64,000 bases of DNA from Aselliscus stoliczkanus. Its lineage: Eukaryota; Chordata; Mammalia; Chiroptera; Hipposideridae. The position numbers were made by a program, and so were the translations under genes. Every line of letters begins with the position of its first letter. Position 1 is the stretch's first letter. Positions 24,426-38,335 of the stretch are shown here, in pieces. The notes under the pieces were generated by a model that saw only the letters and a list, made by a program, of their open reading frames with translations, had not been told where the DNA came from and made no database searches. Where the stretch lies: the NCBI GenBank assembly GCA_033961575.1, contig CM066728.1:106472852-106536851 (forward strand), given 5' to 3'.

Positions 24426-27400
24426 CATTTAAATGCCAAAATTGAGACTCAGTGTCACCAATTATTCATTTATTTATGCAAGTCCTTAGTGAACTAAGAA
24501 TGTCTTCTAGAAGGGAACCAGGTCTGTATACCCTTTAACAGTAAAAGCCAAGTCCCATTTATATCTTTGTACCCCATTGCTCAGCCCTGTGCTTGGCTGA
24601 GCAAAAGTGCTCAAACACAAGCCTTTATGACATAGCATCTATATCTACATGTCTTTCTTGTGAATAACAGTCTTTCATATTTATGAAGATCCATCAGTCA
24701 CTGAACAGTTAATAGCACACATAATGACCAGGCCATCTTCACATGGTCACATTTTATGATTCTTTATTTGGCTATTTGATTCAGGTGGGAACATGTAATC
24801 ACTATGATATAAAACTAGTAAAAAGAAGCTGTGGGAGAATGATTTCTTTTCAGTGTCCGGACTCGTCAGTGCTTCTCAGGCTGCAGATTTGGATAGCATT
24901 GCCAGTCCCACCACTCCCGCAGGGTTGAACTTCCTGTTTCAGTGACCAGGCTGTGTGTCTCAGGGGTAACACGACAGCTGGGAGAGCTGCCAAGGCGTGT
25001 CCGGGTCTTTAGGCATCTGGAGTAAGAACATGAGAAGATTAAGATTTTTGTACTATTTTGATATTCAAAAATTCTCTCCTACTTTGGGTTATAAAATAAG
25101 GATTATAAAAGTATGATAAAAAAATTATCAGTATTTCATGGCAGCAACGTCTTGCTGACTGTTTTCAGTGCATAAATCTGCCCATTAATTCAGCAGTTAC
25201 CCCCAGAGTGAGGTTTAGCCCCACATATCCAGAGGATATTTATTTGGTAGTGTTTCCCATTCCTAATAGAGACAACTAAGAAGGAGGCAGAAGGGTCTGC
25301 AGCAGATGAAGCCAATATCACAAAAATTGTTCTGTATTTTAGACAAAGTTTAACAACTATGACCATTGGATTTCCAAGTCCATGTCAGATTTCAAGCAAC
25401 GTGTTAATAAATGTAAGGAGTGCCTCTTATAAGCAGGCATACAGATCTGCCATAAGAAGGGAGATTAAGTCCTCTGGTGGCAAAGAGAAAAGACAAAAGA
25501 ATTAGACAGAGTCCATAGAAAGATGTAAGAAAGAAAAACTGTCAGAGGCCATTCAACATCTTGGCTGTTCCATATATTCTAGTAACTGATAGTCATACTG
25601 CTGACCCTCTCCTCAAGAAAACGTGAAATTATTACTAGTAATTTTAAAAGACAGCAAACATTTTAGGAAGATTTCCCTCACACTGGTTAGAGAAGAATTT
25701 TGACTCTCAGGATGTCAACCTTATTACAGGAAGCACTGGCCTTCCTAATAACTCTAGACACGTGGGAGTGACTGCAAAGGAATAGTTATGTGTCACTATA
25801 AATACATATATTTACATAAAAATTTCCTTGTTGACATGCAAATACACAAGCATGCATGAAAGTCAATCACAGTATTGTTATCTCTTGTGTAATTTAATTT
25901 ACCATATTAAATGGTAAGGGGTTATGTGGGAAGGGAAGATAGACAACCCTTAGGGATGATTTCAGAGGATCGTCATTAAGCCAAACACTGATAAATTGTT
26001 AGAATTTTTAAAGGAGTGCTAACAACTTGTACAAAAACCAAACAAAGAAACCCTTACTTGAAAAGGACAAGAAAAAAATCTTGAATAATTAGAAGATTGA
26101 TTTAGGATACACAACAGCATCACATTCCATGAGGATGGTGTTACCATCTGAAATCTAGAGTTCTAAGAATGGGTTTTTATAGCAACTGTTGAAATTTAGT
26201 GGCTTTTTTCTAGTGTCCTTAAGTTTTTATGACCCAAACGAAAGCAGAAATGTGAAGGTAAAACACCAGAATTTTGCACTGAGACAGCTTTTTATAGAGC
26301 TCATCATCTGAAACAATAACTTCTCTTTATGGAGAGATCGTGCGCACTCTTTTCTGTGTGTGACGAATTGACTAGCAAACTAAATCTTCATAATGGCCCT
26401 AAATATTCTTAAACTTTAAAACACTTATTGCTTGGTTTATGAGCATCAGAAAAACATAACAGCATTGTGACAAAAGCAAAGTGATAGATGATTTTCATAG
26501 CCACCATAGATTTCAGTTACCTTTCTCTCATTTACAGTACAATGATTTTTTTGTCAGAGAATATTAAAACAATTAGATATAGTAGGTTGGAGATTTCCAA
26601 AATGTGAATAAATGTTCTTTCAACTCGTATTTATGGATTATTTCCGTTGTAATTGAACTTTGTGAAAACCCAGGGTTTGAGCTACAGAAATATGTCTGTG
26701 CTTGCTATCAAGCCAAACATTTCAGATATCTTTGATTCATCCATTTCCCCCTTAAAATGTGACTATCCTCAAAGACTCTATTATTTCCCCCATTTATTTT
26801 TAAAATAAGATAGACTCAAGATATTAATCTGTTAATATTTAATGAGCTAACATGATAGCGACATAAATATTATGAAGAAGGAAACACAATCTCTTGCCAT
26901 GTGGCCCAGTGAATAAAATATAAGAGAACTGGGAAATCTGAGACTTGTCCCTAGAGATAGGATCAACGGGCTTAAGAAAGACACTGAGTTTGGCGTAGCT
27001 CAGCAGTGACTGTGTCATGTAGAAGTGAACTGGGCCAGTAAGTGCACTGCAACCAATAACAGTAAAAATCAGATTGGACATCTGAGATAAAGAGAATTGT
27101 CTCTGTCCTAATTAATGTTGTGATGTAAAGTTTAAATACAAAGAAAGAGAATGCTGAAAGATTATGATAAAAATGGGGCATAAAGCATGATGCCTAATGG
27201 GTTGAAATGGGGCCAGAATAACACAGAGGTTATCTGAAGACTCCGCCCACTCGGGACAGTCCTGGAGACAGGACACTCAGTCTGATATGATGACCAGCCC
27301 AACACAGGACAAGGATGGGCCTGACCCAGGGAGAAGGAGAGGAAGAGGATTGAGGCCCGAGTCACACATGCTCGTGTGATGTCTTGTCCTAAGATTCCCA

Positions 27401-27681
27401 TCAGTACTGATAGGAAGGGCGGCACCGGTATTGTAACATTCGTTAAAAACCTTCTCTGCTTAGAAAGATGCACGTTTAAAGGCATGTTTTTTCATCAAAA
27501 ATTACTGAACTGAACCTTGACACAGCCTGCCAGTTGGGTGGGTACTCAAAAGAGACACTGTCTTAGTTATTTAGCAAATTATTAGTATTTCAAGAGGGAA
27601 AAGCTAGTTGAATTACAGTGTTAATCTTTTAGGAATATAAATCAGTCTTAACGTAATCTCCTAAGTTAAAGAAAGGGAGGA

Positions 27682-27960
27682 GGCCGGCTAGGTGGCTCAG
27701 TTGGCTAGAGCGCAAGCTCTGAGCAACAGGGTCACCGGTTCAAATCCCACATGGGCCAATGTGCTGTGCCCAAGCTGTGCCCGAGCTGAGCCGCTGCTGA
27801 GCTGCCAATGGGCAGCCAGATGGTTCAGCTGGTGGGAGCGCATGCTCTTAACAACAAGATTGCCGGTTCGATTCCCGCATGGGATGGTGGCTGTGCCTGC
27901 CCCTCTCTCTGCAACTAGAAGGAAAGCGTTGACTGGACTGTTCCCCAATTTCAAAAAAAA
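27682..27960 (+). mobile_element. tRNA-derived SINE, bat type (dimeric head)
   Basis: It starts GGCCGGCTAGGTGGCTCAG. Pol III box A (TGGCTCAGTTGG) and box B (GGTTCAAATCCC) are followed by a second head-like unit with 'gatggttcagctggtgggag' and a better box B (GGTTCGATTCCC). The tail is 'ctctctgcaactagaagga' and poly-A to 27960. A target-site duplication of about 9 bp, AAAGGGAGG, flanks it (about 27672-27680 and 27958-27966). This is a typical retroposed SINE. The sequence type is the one I associate with rhinolophoid bats. Confidence 0.85.
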
Positions 27961-29579
27961 GGGAGGGAGCAATTGTTGGAAATATTATAGTTAATAATCC
28001 CATATATGGCTGCGCTGGAATTATTAAAAGTCAAAAGCCCCTGGGAATCCACACTAGAATGAGGTAGCCTGGGTTCAAAGGGTTAAAAAGTTATTACCTT
28101 CACTTTATCACCAAACCATCAAGGAACAGGGAACATTACTGGACACCAAGTCTTATGCAAAACAAACTTTGTTTTGTATAATGCAGTTTAGTTTCACCTT
28201 ATTTTACCTGATGCAAAAAAGAAAAAGAAAAAATTTAATTCAGACATCTCTAGGTAAAATCAACCAAATTCAGCTATTTCCCAGTCCCTCAGGTTAAACC
28301 TTGGCCACATTTGTTTGTCGGTTTTCATCCTCTCCAGCCCCTTGCAGCTAATGCTAAACTTGGGGAGCCTACAGGCATATGCCTGCAGTGGGCAGGATTG
28401 GGCATCCATGTCTCAGTCTGGAATCTTTTCTGGCCTCTTGCCCAGGACAAGCGTCCTCGTCCTGTTGGGTTATCAGCTGGGATGTGACAATTGGTGACTA
28501 GACCGTCTCTGGTCCAAGATATTCTCCGGGCCCTGCTTCTCCCCACAGTCGATCTCCCCTGAGATGCTGCCACTTCCTCCCCTTAACGCAGGCAGGCACT
28601 GTCCATACCCGCCACTCTGATACATCCTCCACCTCCTGGCCAACAACCCCTCTGCAGCCCAGAATCCTTAGCCTTTCCTCCTCAGCCAACTTAGCCCACC
28701 CACTGAAGACCACAGAAACACTCAGGGGCTCCCCTGTGCCTCACCGGCTACAGGAGCCCTCTCCCACCCTACTAGCCATGTTGCCATTCCTACTGCGTTG
28801 TCCCCACTCCATCATGGCGTAGGGGCTTGGCACCCGCTGCTGAGGTCCAGGAAGGACAACAGAGCCTCTGGTGACTCTCTGCTCTTCTGTCTTCACGGGA
28901 GATTTCATCATCAGCCTCACACAGAGGAGGTTGTCTGTGAGCACTTCCGGTGGCAGTCCCCGTGATGCTTTCACACCTCCTGCTTCCTCCCCAACCTGCA
29001 TCCTCTCTCTCTCCAGCTCGGAGGCTCTGCGTTGACTCCGGGGAGAAGGCACATTTTCTGCTATTCTCATCTCCTTTCAAATACACATCTTCACCTGCAT
29101 CTGCACCCTCTAGCCTGTAACACTAAATGTTTGCTGCTTTGTTCTCTGTCCCATTCTGATGACACCTTGTTGGGCTAGATTGACAGTGGAGCCTCTTCCC
29201 AGGAAGAGCCATGGGTCAGGAGGAGGAGGGAAAGGAACGGCATTGACTATTTCCAGTTTTGTCCCATCACATGCAAATAGAAGAGATCCTTTCCTGACAC
29301 ACACAAGGATGTTCTCTTTGATTCCAGTGACACACAACTTCTCACGTCAGCTCCGCTAAACCGGGGCAAGTTGTTCTCAAGGTTAGATGAAAATGTCTAG
29401 GAGCAACACTGACAGTACACAAAGGGTCTTTAAGTCGGGCATTTAGAGGAGGGCCAGATGGGTAACCAAACACTAAAATAGTAATGTGAATTATTACGCC
29501 GAGGTGAATTGGTGACCATGTAAGGGATTATATCACTATGCTTGAAGATGCGTGTAACTTATACTGTCTTTCCCAGATG

Positions 29580-29795
29580 CGGTAGAGAGTGGTGGTCGAA
29601 CACACCAACTCTGGGGCACTGCTCCCTGGCTTCAAGGTCTGGGCGAACGTGTGTAGGCCGCCGGACCTTGCTGTGCCTCCCTCTTCTCATCTATAAAATG
29701 GGAGTGACACTGGTACTTATGCATAGGGTTGAGATGAGGATCAAAGGAGTTGCTGCATATCAAGAAATAGAACGGAGCCTGGCACTTGGTTTAGC
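29580..29795 (+). repeat. MIR, nearly full length
   Basis: 'gtagagagtggtggtcgaac', 'aactctggggcactgctccc', 'ttctcatctataaaatggga', 'gcatagggttgagatgagga', then 'ggagcctggcact'. The full order of MIR from 5' to 3' is present. It explains part of the 189-residue open frame at 29542-30111, which is not a gene. Confidence 0.8.
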
Positions 29796-31039
29796 TGAGA
29801 TCACTTTTGAATGTTCATCAGTCTCCCGAGGCCCTCATTGGGAAGGCGTGTCCCCAGGAACAATTTGGGACATGTGTCTGTGCTGTTTCCTCCGGGACCA
29901 GCCTCCCCCCTCTTTGGCATCTCCCCCTCCCCCGCCTGCTCCTCTTCGTTTTCTTCCTTCTCCTGCTCTTCAGCCATCCAGCATCGTCTCTTGGGCACCT
30001 GACATCCTGCTCCGTGCCCGATTCGTGCGTTCCCTGTACGCTCGCATGCTCAGTGCAGCGCTCTCATTCCGTTTGCAGTTGTCAAATTCCGCCCTGAAAT
30101 TTCCATCTTAATCTCAATGGGTTATGGCTCACTTTTCTCTCGTGTTCATCTGTTTTGATGCCAGTGGCACTCCTACTTTTGATTACCCAACTCCTGGCAA
30201 CCCACATACCTTTCCAACCACCACAGCCTGCTGTGCTTCCAAGGCAACGCACATCTCTTTCAGGAAATAGGAGCCTCATGGTTCTGTGTTGAGCACACCT
30301 GGGCAACATCTGTCATCGCCCATGTAACTGTCTCTATGGCGCCTTTCTCCTTTCTGCCTCTGCCCTGTCTTTTACTCTTTCTTGTTGGATTACACATTGG
30401 ATACACACGACCTACCGGTCGGCTGCTACTTAAAAAGCATCACTGTCACATATCCTTGCGTGTCAAGAAAACTTGTGGAAACTTTTGAGTGAAATATAAA
30501 TAATTTATTCTGAGTTGTCATACACTAAGCTAAGATTGGGAATTTTCCATACACATACAAACACGTACACAACTAAGTTGCAGAATAAAAGTTATTTTCT
30601 ATGCAGCAATAGCAATCATAAGATCAAATTTGTAGTCCAGTTACCCCTTTTCACAAAGAGACAACATACCACTGTTGACCATCTTCTCATATGAAAAGGT
30701 GTGCCTATAATGCATACACATTGGGGCCATGCACAGCCATGTTTTGTTTACCCTCAAATCAGTTCCCAGCAAAGCTCAAGGTCTCTCATTGTTTTTCCCA
30801 AACACCGAATCATCTTTCCATCTGACATGGAAGGGATCTAATCGCTGGACTTCTGAGAAGATAAAAGTCACCTTCCTTTCTTGGTTCACCTCAGATATGG
30901 CCAGGTTCTCGCTATTGACTTTTGGAAGGACGGAGAGGAGGGCCAGGCCGTGTCGGGGACACTGAGCACACTAGGGCAGAGAGAATGAGATGATGGCAGA
31001 GGAGGGGACACTGTCAGCATCATAAAGGGAAACGGATTT

Positions 31040-31190
31040 GGAATAACAGGACTGAGGGGCACAGCTGACCCCTGTGGGCAGGGTACTTAGCAACTTTGTG
31101 TCTAGATTCCCTCATTTACAAAATAAGAATATTAACCCTGCCTCCCCGGGCCTTGGGGAATTGGAAGAGATCGCTAATGTACAAACCAGC
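31040..31190 (+). repeat. MIR fragment
   Basis: 'gtgtctagattccctcattt', 'acaaaataagaatattaacc' and following match the MIR 3' half. Confidence 0.55.
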
Positions 31191-31882
31191 CTCCTGGGCT
31201 GCAATGAGGTCATTGTTCGAGCCCATGCATCAGCCTACCGTGTTCCCAAGAACGTGCCCTACGATCTCTCAAAAGGTGCAGGATATCTCCCCAGTGTAAA
31301 ATCCGATTGTTGATGTTCATCTCACAATTGGTGAACAGCCCCACCCTCTGCTTTCTGCTCTCTTCTCTGGCTTCCCTCCTTAGTTTTAGCGCAGTGCCCA
31401 GCAAAGAGCTCAGGTTTCCCATCTTTTCTGGGCCCTGGAGACCAGAGGTTCACAAACAGTGGAGGAGGTAGCTGAAGATGTGTTTCAGCATGTCAAATTG
31501 CAAACGCGATTTCCGGTGGATGCAAAGGAGGTTTTGTATTGTTTTCACAGAGTACCGCCCTCCCTGGGAAGGGACACCACATTCTCACGTCCAAGTTCCA
31601 AGAAGCAGCCTCCAAACCTCCATGTTGTTCCATGGCTAAGACTTCCCAGCCATCCGTATCTTTGCTCCCTGAGAGCAGGGCTGTGCATTGCAGTCAAGAG
31701 ATGCGTTAGTGAGTTCTGTCTGCTCCCTGGCCCATCGGGCTTCCTGGAGCGGGGCGCACAGAGTGAGGGCCGGAGGAGAGCTTACACTATGAGTTGATGG
31801 TGATAAGAAACTATGTGAATGTGACTTCTAACGTAGGACGGGATGAAGTTGTGTGTGTTTTTTAATCTCATATTTCATGCAG

Positions 31883-31957
31883 GGCTGGGCTGAGGATGTG
31901 GCAGGCATGGCGTATGCCCTACGTTCACTGCCAGAGGGGGCTCCCTGCCTGCCACAG
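31883..31957 (+). CDS. CTNND2: CTNND2 cassette exon, 75 bp (25-residue in-frame insert)
   Basis: A stop-free 25-codon segment in exact phase 0, placed between the 174-bp exon (ends phase 0) and the 151-bp exon (starts phase 0). The acceptor has a U-rich tract (gtgttttttaatctcatatt, then tcatgcag). The donor is CAG|GTGAGA, close to the ideal 5' splice site. The peptide starts GWAEDVAGMAYALRS and ends CLPQ. It would extend the ARM solenoid loop right after LAAGSWK and before WSVYIR. I have a memory-level impression that longer rodent delta-catenin isoforms carry an insert at this point, which would explain their greater length than the human reference. That cannot be checked here. Dense G-runs follow 31-75 nt downstream of the donor. 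Alternative explanation: a chance exon-like segment, which phase, openness and both strong splice sites make unlikely. Confidence 0.85.
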
Positions 31958-33199
<1,242 letters not shown>

Positions 33200-33597
33200 T
33201 GAAAATATTTCCCTGTGGGGTGCATGTTTTTCAATGGATGCATAGAACATCGGTGCATGCAGAAATAGTGCACTTCTCAGAGGCCACATTTTCTCCAGTT
33301 CTCCTAGTTGAAATCCAAGGTCCTGGTTTGTCGTCTGGAATTTAGAGGCAAATGCGTTGTTTGTTGATGTTTCTAATTCTTGCAAATTAAACATGACTAT
33401 GGTCCTCAGCATTGGAGTTGTTATGGGCTGCACGCTGCTTCTCTTCCCCTCTCAACTTGTAAATTTATTTAAAAGGAGACCATTCTGGCTCTTTAATCCT
33501 ATTTTTTAGAGAATCGTTTCCCTTTAATTTGGTATTCAAGAAATAGGGGGGCACTTTTATGGATGAATATTAAAGAGGTCACACATTAACCTATTTA

Positions 33598-33828
33598 CTT
33601 GACAGGTATTTATCTATGACCTGCGTTGTTCCAGGCCAGGTCCAGGCCCAGAGATGACATCAACGAGCAAAACAGACAGGAAGGCTTGCCATTACTCAGT
33701 TTACAGTTGGGAGAGGGGGGATGTACAATGAACAAAATGCACACATGAATCCCAGTGGGTGTTAGAAATTTTCCATGGGGAGAAATGGACCTGGGTAAAG
33801 ACAACCGTGATTGGTGAGGTTGCCATTG
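33598..33828 (-). repeat. L2 fragment, antisense (left half)
   Basis: 'ggtatttatctatgacctgc', 'gttccaggccaggtccaggc' and 'agtttacagttgggagagg' resemble antisense L2 3' sequence. The element is interrupted by an L1 piece and resumes at about 34130. Confidence 0.5.
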
Positions 33829-34128
33829 TTTTTAATTGAGGTGAAATTCACAGAACATAAAATTAATCAAGTGTACTATTTCAGTGGCATTTAGTATTTT
33901 CACAGTATTGTACAACCACCACCTATATGGAGTTCCAAAACATTTTCATCACCCTAAGGAAAATCCTGTACGTTAAACAGTCACCCCCATTTCCCCCTCC
34001 TCCCAGCCTCTGGCAGTTAATAGTGTGTGTTCTGTTTCTTTCGATTCGCCTATTCAGGAAGTTTCATGTGAATGAAATCATGATATGTGAGCTTTTGTGT
34101 CTTGTTCTCTCTCACTTAGCATGAGTGA
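33829..34128 (-). mobile_element. L1M 3' UTR fragment, antisense
   Basis: 'tttttaattgaggtgaaatt', 'aaaattaatcaagtgtacta', 'tgtacaaccaccacctatat', 'tcatcaccctaaggaaaatc', then 'ttctctctcacttagcatga' are the antisense words of old mammalian L1 3' ends. Inserted within an L2. Confidence 0.75.
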
Positions 34129-34129
34129 G

Positions 34130-34400
34130 GTCGCATTGTGATGGTCAGTGGGGGTCAAGGTCAAGGTAGGAGTTGTTGGGAAGGTGGCATTGGAGCCAAG
34201 ACTTGAAGGGGATGAGAGCGGCCAGGCCACATGCTGCTTGAGGGGAGAGCATCCAAGCTGATGGAGCTGCCTCTGCAGGCAGAGCCTTAGACAGGGAGCT
34301 GGAAGGAAGCCAGTGGGCTCAAGGCCTTAAAGGGGCCTCAGTGCCTGGGGAGCCCAGCCGCCCGGAAGCCTCTTGGTTCCTCCTTCCGTAGGTGGGAAAA
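34130..34400 (-). repeat. L2 fragment, antisense (right half)
   Basis: 'ggaaggtggcattggagcca' and 'agacttgaaggggatgagag' and following correspond to antisense L2, continuing the copy before the L1 insertion. Confidence 0.5.
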
Positions 34401-35849
34401 TGCCCAGGCCAAGGCTGACGGAGGCCTGGAGAACAGATGAACACAGGGACCGGCCTGGGGAGAGGCACAAGCCTCCCCACAGACCATCGCCTGCTGTAGG
34501 CATCTGGGGTCCAAGAGATCATTCCAGAAGGGCCATTGGTCAGTGCAGCAAGAAGCGTGACTGCAGATAGCGGGCGTCCATGGAGGTCAGACACAGGGTG
34601 CTGGACCACCCACCATGGCAGAGGCTCGGGTTATATAGCCTGTGGGGATCTGGGGAAAGCCGGTGAGGGTGGACAAAGGGGCAAGAGATTTCCATTCCTG
34701 AGGCAGTTGGATAACCAGGTGTGGACCCACATTTCATACACAAATTCTACATAGATATGTGAGTCCATTTTTGCTATTCAAATCCCTGCGCGTAGTAGAC
34801 TAAACCCTTTGTGATCTGCGAAGCAGCCATTTTTCCTCCTGCCGTTTCACAGTCCCCATCCTATCCTCCAATCAAAACCAGTTTTCGCAGGTCTGCAGCC
34901 ATGTGTTTGCTCCCTGGGAAACCAGCTTCCCAATCTGTGTCTAAGAAATGTGATTATTTGTTATACATGCAGTGTACTATATGACATGAAATAAATAGAA
35001 TTTGATATTTAGATTAAGTCTGAATTTCATTTAAATGCTGTTTGTGGATTTTTGTATAGTATTTCAACAAGGCCATTAGCTCACAATGTCAGGATACCCT
35101 CTCCCGGTTTGCTTTCCTTTTCCTGACATAGGTGTTGAAGACAGGACAGAGCTGAGGCTTCTGATAAAAATCCCATTGCTCCTCTAGAAAATGGAGGAAA
35201 AATCAATAGCTAATCAGGCTACTGCCTGAATACTTGCTACTCGCTATTGTGCGTTTATGTGTTTTATTTCTTTGGGTGGATTAAAATATAACAAAAGGGG
35301 GAACTATTGATTGGTCGTCTAGCTTCCAGGCCTCTCTTCTTTCTCAGAAGCCAGTTACCTAGTACTCAGTCTGAGGCAGGAACATTTGGAGCGCCATATT
35401 GCCCATTAAATTAAGCCTTTATGTTCGCATGTCACCAGACAGGAAAGGGAGTCATTCATTTAACAAAAAGAAGTGAAAATATCTAAGTCACGGGCTTTAT
35501 GGGATCAATAATTTTTTTCTTGAATGAGAAAAGTAGAATTTAATAAAAAAATGCATCATTATAATCTATCTAGAAGAAAGCAAATGTGACCTTTGCTAAC
35601 TCTTGTACTTTAAATATTGTATCAAAGCAATGCTTTTTATAGGAAAATGCTGTATAGAATTTTACATATTGAAGAGAAAGTTGCAATGACTTTGAACGAA
35701 GAACCAAAAAAAAACAATAAACTTCTATGTCCTCTCTTTTCTATTAACTCATTCAAAGCTTTGGTGACCTCATATAGTTTCATGGAGAAATATCATGGAG
35801 ATATTCTGACAACTCCTGAATCGATATCTCTGACATGAACCCCACATCT

Positions 35850-36830
35850 CTGTGTCTGTCTGCCCAGTGTCCCCACTGTCCCCACTGGATGTCTAATAGA
35901 CATCTCAAATATAACGTCTCCAGACATGAGTTTCTTATCTTGCCCCCAAACCCAGTCCTTCGCCACTCTTCCCCACAACAGCAAATGACAAGTTGTCCTT
36001 GCAGTGGTCCAAGATGGACAGCCTGCTGTCCCCTTTGACCCCTCACCCTTCATATCCAGTCCATCAACAAATCTGTCTTCCTTCTGTATTTTCCCAGAAT
36101 CCTACACTTCTCATCTGACGCTTTGTCCCCAAACTTCCATCTCTCACCTGGGTTATTCATGGGGATAGGCCTGGTCTCCCTGTTTCTACCCTTGCCCCCT
36201 ACATTCTGCTATCAACACAGCAGCCAGAGTGGTCCTGTGAAACCTGAGAGCATGTCATTTCACCACTCAAAGCCCTCTGACAGCTCCTCACCCCTCTCAG
36301 GGGAAAGGAAAGGCTTTTAAGGCAGACACTATACGATACCGCTCTGTGTCTCCTCTCCAACCTCACCTTCTCCCCTGTTGCTGTCCCTACTTTGCTGAGG
36401 CCACTGGGTGGCCGTGGTTCAGCCACCTTATCACATGAGCCACAGTCCTGCCTCAGGGCCTTTGAACTGGCTGCTCCCTCTACCTAGAACCCTCCTCCTC
36501 TGAGTGCCCATGCACTTCAGTCCTCACCCCACTCAGGTCTTTACTCACGGGCTACTTTCCCAGTTAGAATCTCTTCTGGCCTCCATTCTTTAAATTCTAC
36601 CCCAGCCCCTCTCTTCGCCTGCTTTATTTTTGTCCACAGCACTGATCGCCTTCTAATATACAACATACTACATACCTTGTTTCTTGTCAATCTCCCCGCA
36701 CTGGAATGTGAGCTCCTTATGGGCAGGAAGGTCTGTCTCATGTGTTCCTCTGTGGAGCCCAAGTACGAAGAACAGCAGCTAATGCATAGTAGGGACTTTA
36801 TAAATATTTGCTCAATGAATAGCTGAACTA
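35850..36830 (+). mobile_element. L2 LINE 3' end, about 1 kb
   Basis: A long collinear match to the L2 3' region: 'catctctcacctgggttatt', 'cagcagccagagtggtcctg', 'cctcagggcctttgaactgg', 'ctgctccctctacctagaac', 'atttttgtccacagcactga', 'ggaatgtgagctccttatgg', then 'ataaatatttgctcaatgaa'. Frames are broken. Sense to CTNND2. Confidence 0.88.
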
Positions 36831-37889
36831 ATTTTTTTCCTATTTGACCATCCTCTTAAAATGAGTTTCAAATCAGCAAAACATTAAGCAAGCAAATTAA
36901 ATAAAACATTAACTAAAGGAAAAGATTTTATACTAATAAAGACAATCAGCAACAAGCCAGTTTGGTTTCCTGCAGTATGCAGGATGTATGCAGACACTCA
37001 GCATTTGGGAAGGAACGCAGTGCTCCCCAGCGTTGCTCTGGGGTTTCACTCTAAGCTACATCTCTTCGTAGATCATTGTTTACTTTGGAGTGGGGGAGGA
37101 GTGGCTACCCACTCTGGGTAAGGAATGGTTTACCTCCAGATAAGCTATTGAGCAACAGTCACCCTAAGCCATCAGCTCTAGTGAGGATCCGATAGTAGCG
37201 CTAACAGGAATGTCTTATACTGTGCCTCTGCTGGCTTCCCATCCGGGCTCTTCCCATGGTGCTGTGTGTGTCTCTGCCATTGGGCAGTAAGTATGCTGTA
37301 GATCGGTCATTGTGTGCTGAGCACTGTGGTAGTCCAGGTTAATGCCCATTCATACATGGCTTTGCAACCTTGCAAACATGTTCATTACCCTTCTGAGCAA
37401 AGTATCATCTTATCATTCAGGAAGTTTTTTGAAAAATGGTAATCATTAGCTTCAGTGCAAAGAGCAAATAGCATTGTGTTGCTTTAACAAGTTTAGCAAA
37501 ATGCCATCCATTTCAGCAGGTTGACCGTTTCTGATAAAAATGGCAGACATTTATTTTAGCCAAATCCCCATCCTCTCTGCTTACAAACAAACAAAGCTCC
37601 ACCAGAAATTTGAAAAATACTTTTAAAAAAACATGTAAACACTAGACAAGGGAGGGTGACATCTATCATTTGGCAAACATTGGTCATCAATCCATGGCTG
37701 CCCATCCATGCAAAATAGTCCTAAAGAGAGTAATTGCATCATAGATGCTGTTTTGTTGTGTTGTATTTGCAGACAGCATGGAAAATCAAAAGGCTGTCAA
37801 AATAGTTACTAAAAAGAACGTGGGCACCACAGTGTTTCCCAACGTGGGAGATTATCTGTTCAGGGAATACCATGGTATCACATTGGGGG

Positions 37890-38335
37890 CCCTGCCCACG
37901 CTCACCCCAAATTGTCTCTTATCTCTAAGGACACTTATTCATGACTTCTTCAGCCACACCAGCATCTTAACACACCTTCACCACAGTGTTTCCCCCAGGC
38001 ATACTCTTCCATCGCTGTGTGCCTCCTGACTTCCACCCATCCTTCAAACCCAGCTCAGGGTCATCTTCCTGATGAGGCTACTCTCTGAACTCAAAGCAGA
38101 GGTGGATGGCACCTACTCAAGGAGAAATCTTTTAATTTGTCTTAGATTTCCATTGTGTAGTTTTATGTTTATATTGTCTTTTACTTTTATGTGCACACCT
38201 TACACCTTCTCCCAATGAAATAATACACAGGGACCCTGTATCTTCTTTATTTTTATGTCCTACGATGGCTAGCATTTTGCTAAGTCTGTAACAGCACTCA
38301 GTACGTGTTGGCTGAATTAATTCACTGGTGGCTGA
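37890..38335 (+). repeat. L2 3' fragment, diverged
   Basis: 'ccttcaaacccagctcaggg', 'atcttcctgatgaggctact' and a terminal 'agtacgtgttggctgaatta' fit the last part of L2. Middle diverged. Confidence 0.5.

Noticed and set aside
24177..24497. Lys-rich open frame resembling an RNA-binding protein
   Set aside because: It is the C-terminal relic of L1 ORF1, listed as a mobile element and not as a host gene.
27682..27960. Possible real tRNA gene because of good box A and box B
   Set aside because: Poly-A tail, target-site duplication, dimeric head and no complete cloverleaf indicate a tRNA-derived SINE.
29542..30111. 189-residue open frame on + strand
   Set aside because: Its first part is a MIR SINE and the rest is Pro/Ser-rich low-complexity sequence; not a gene.
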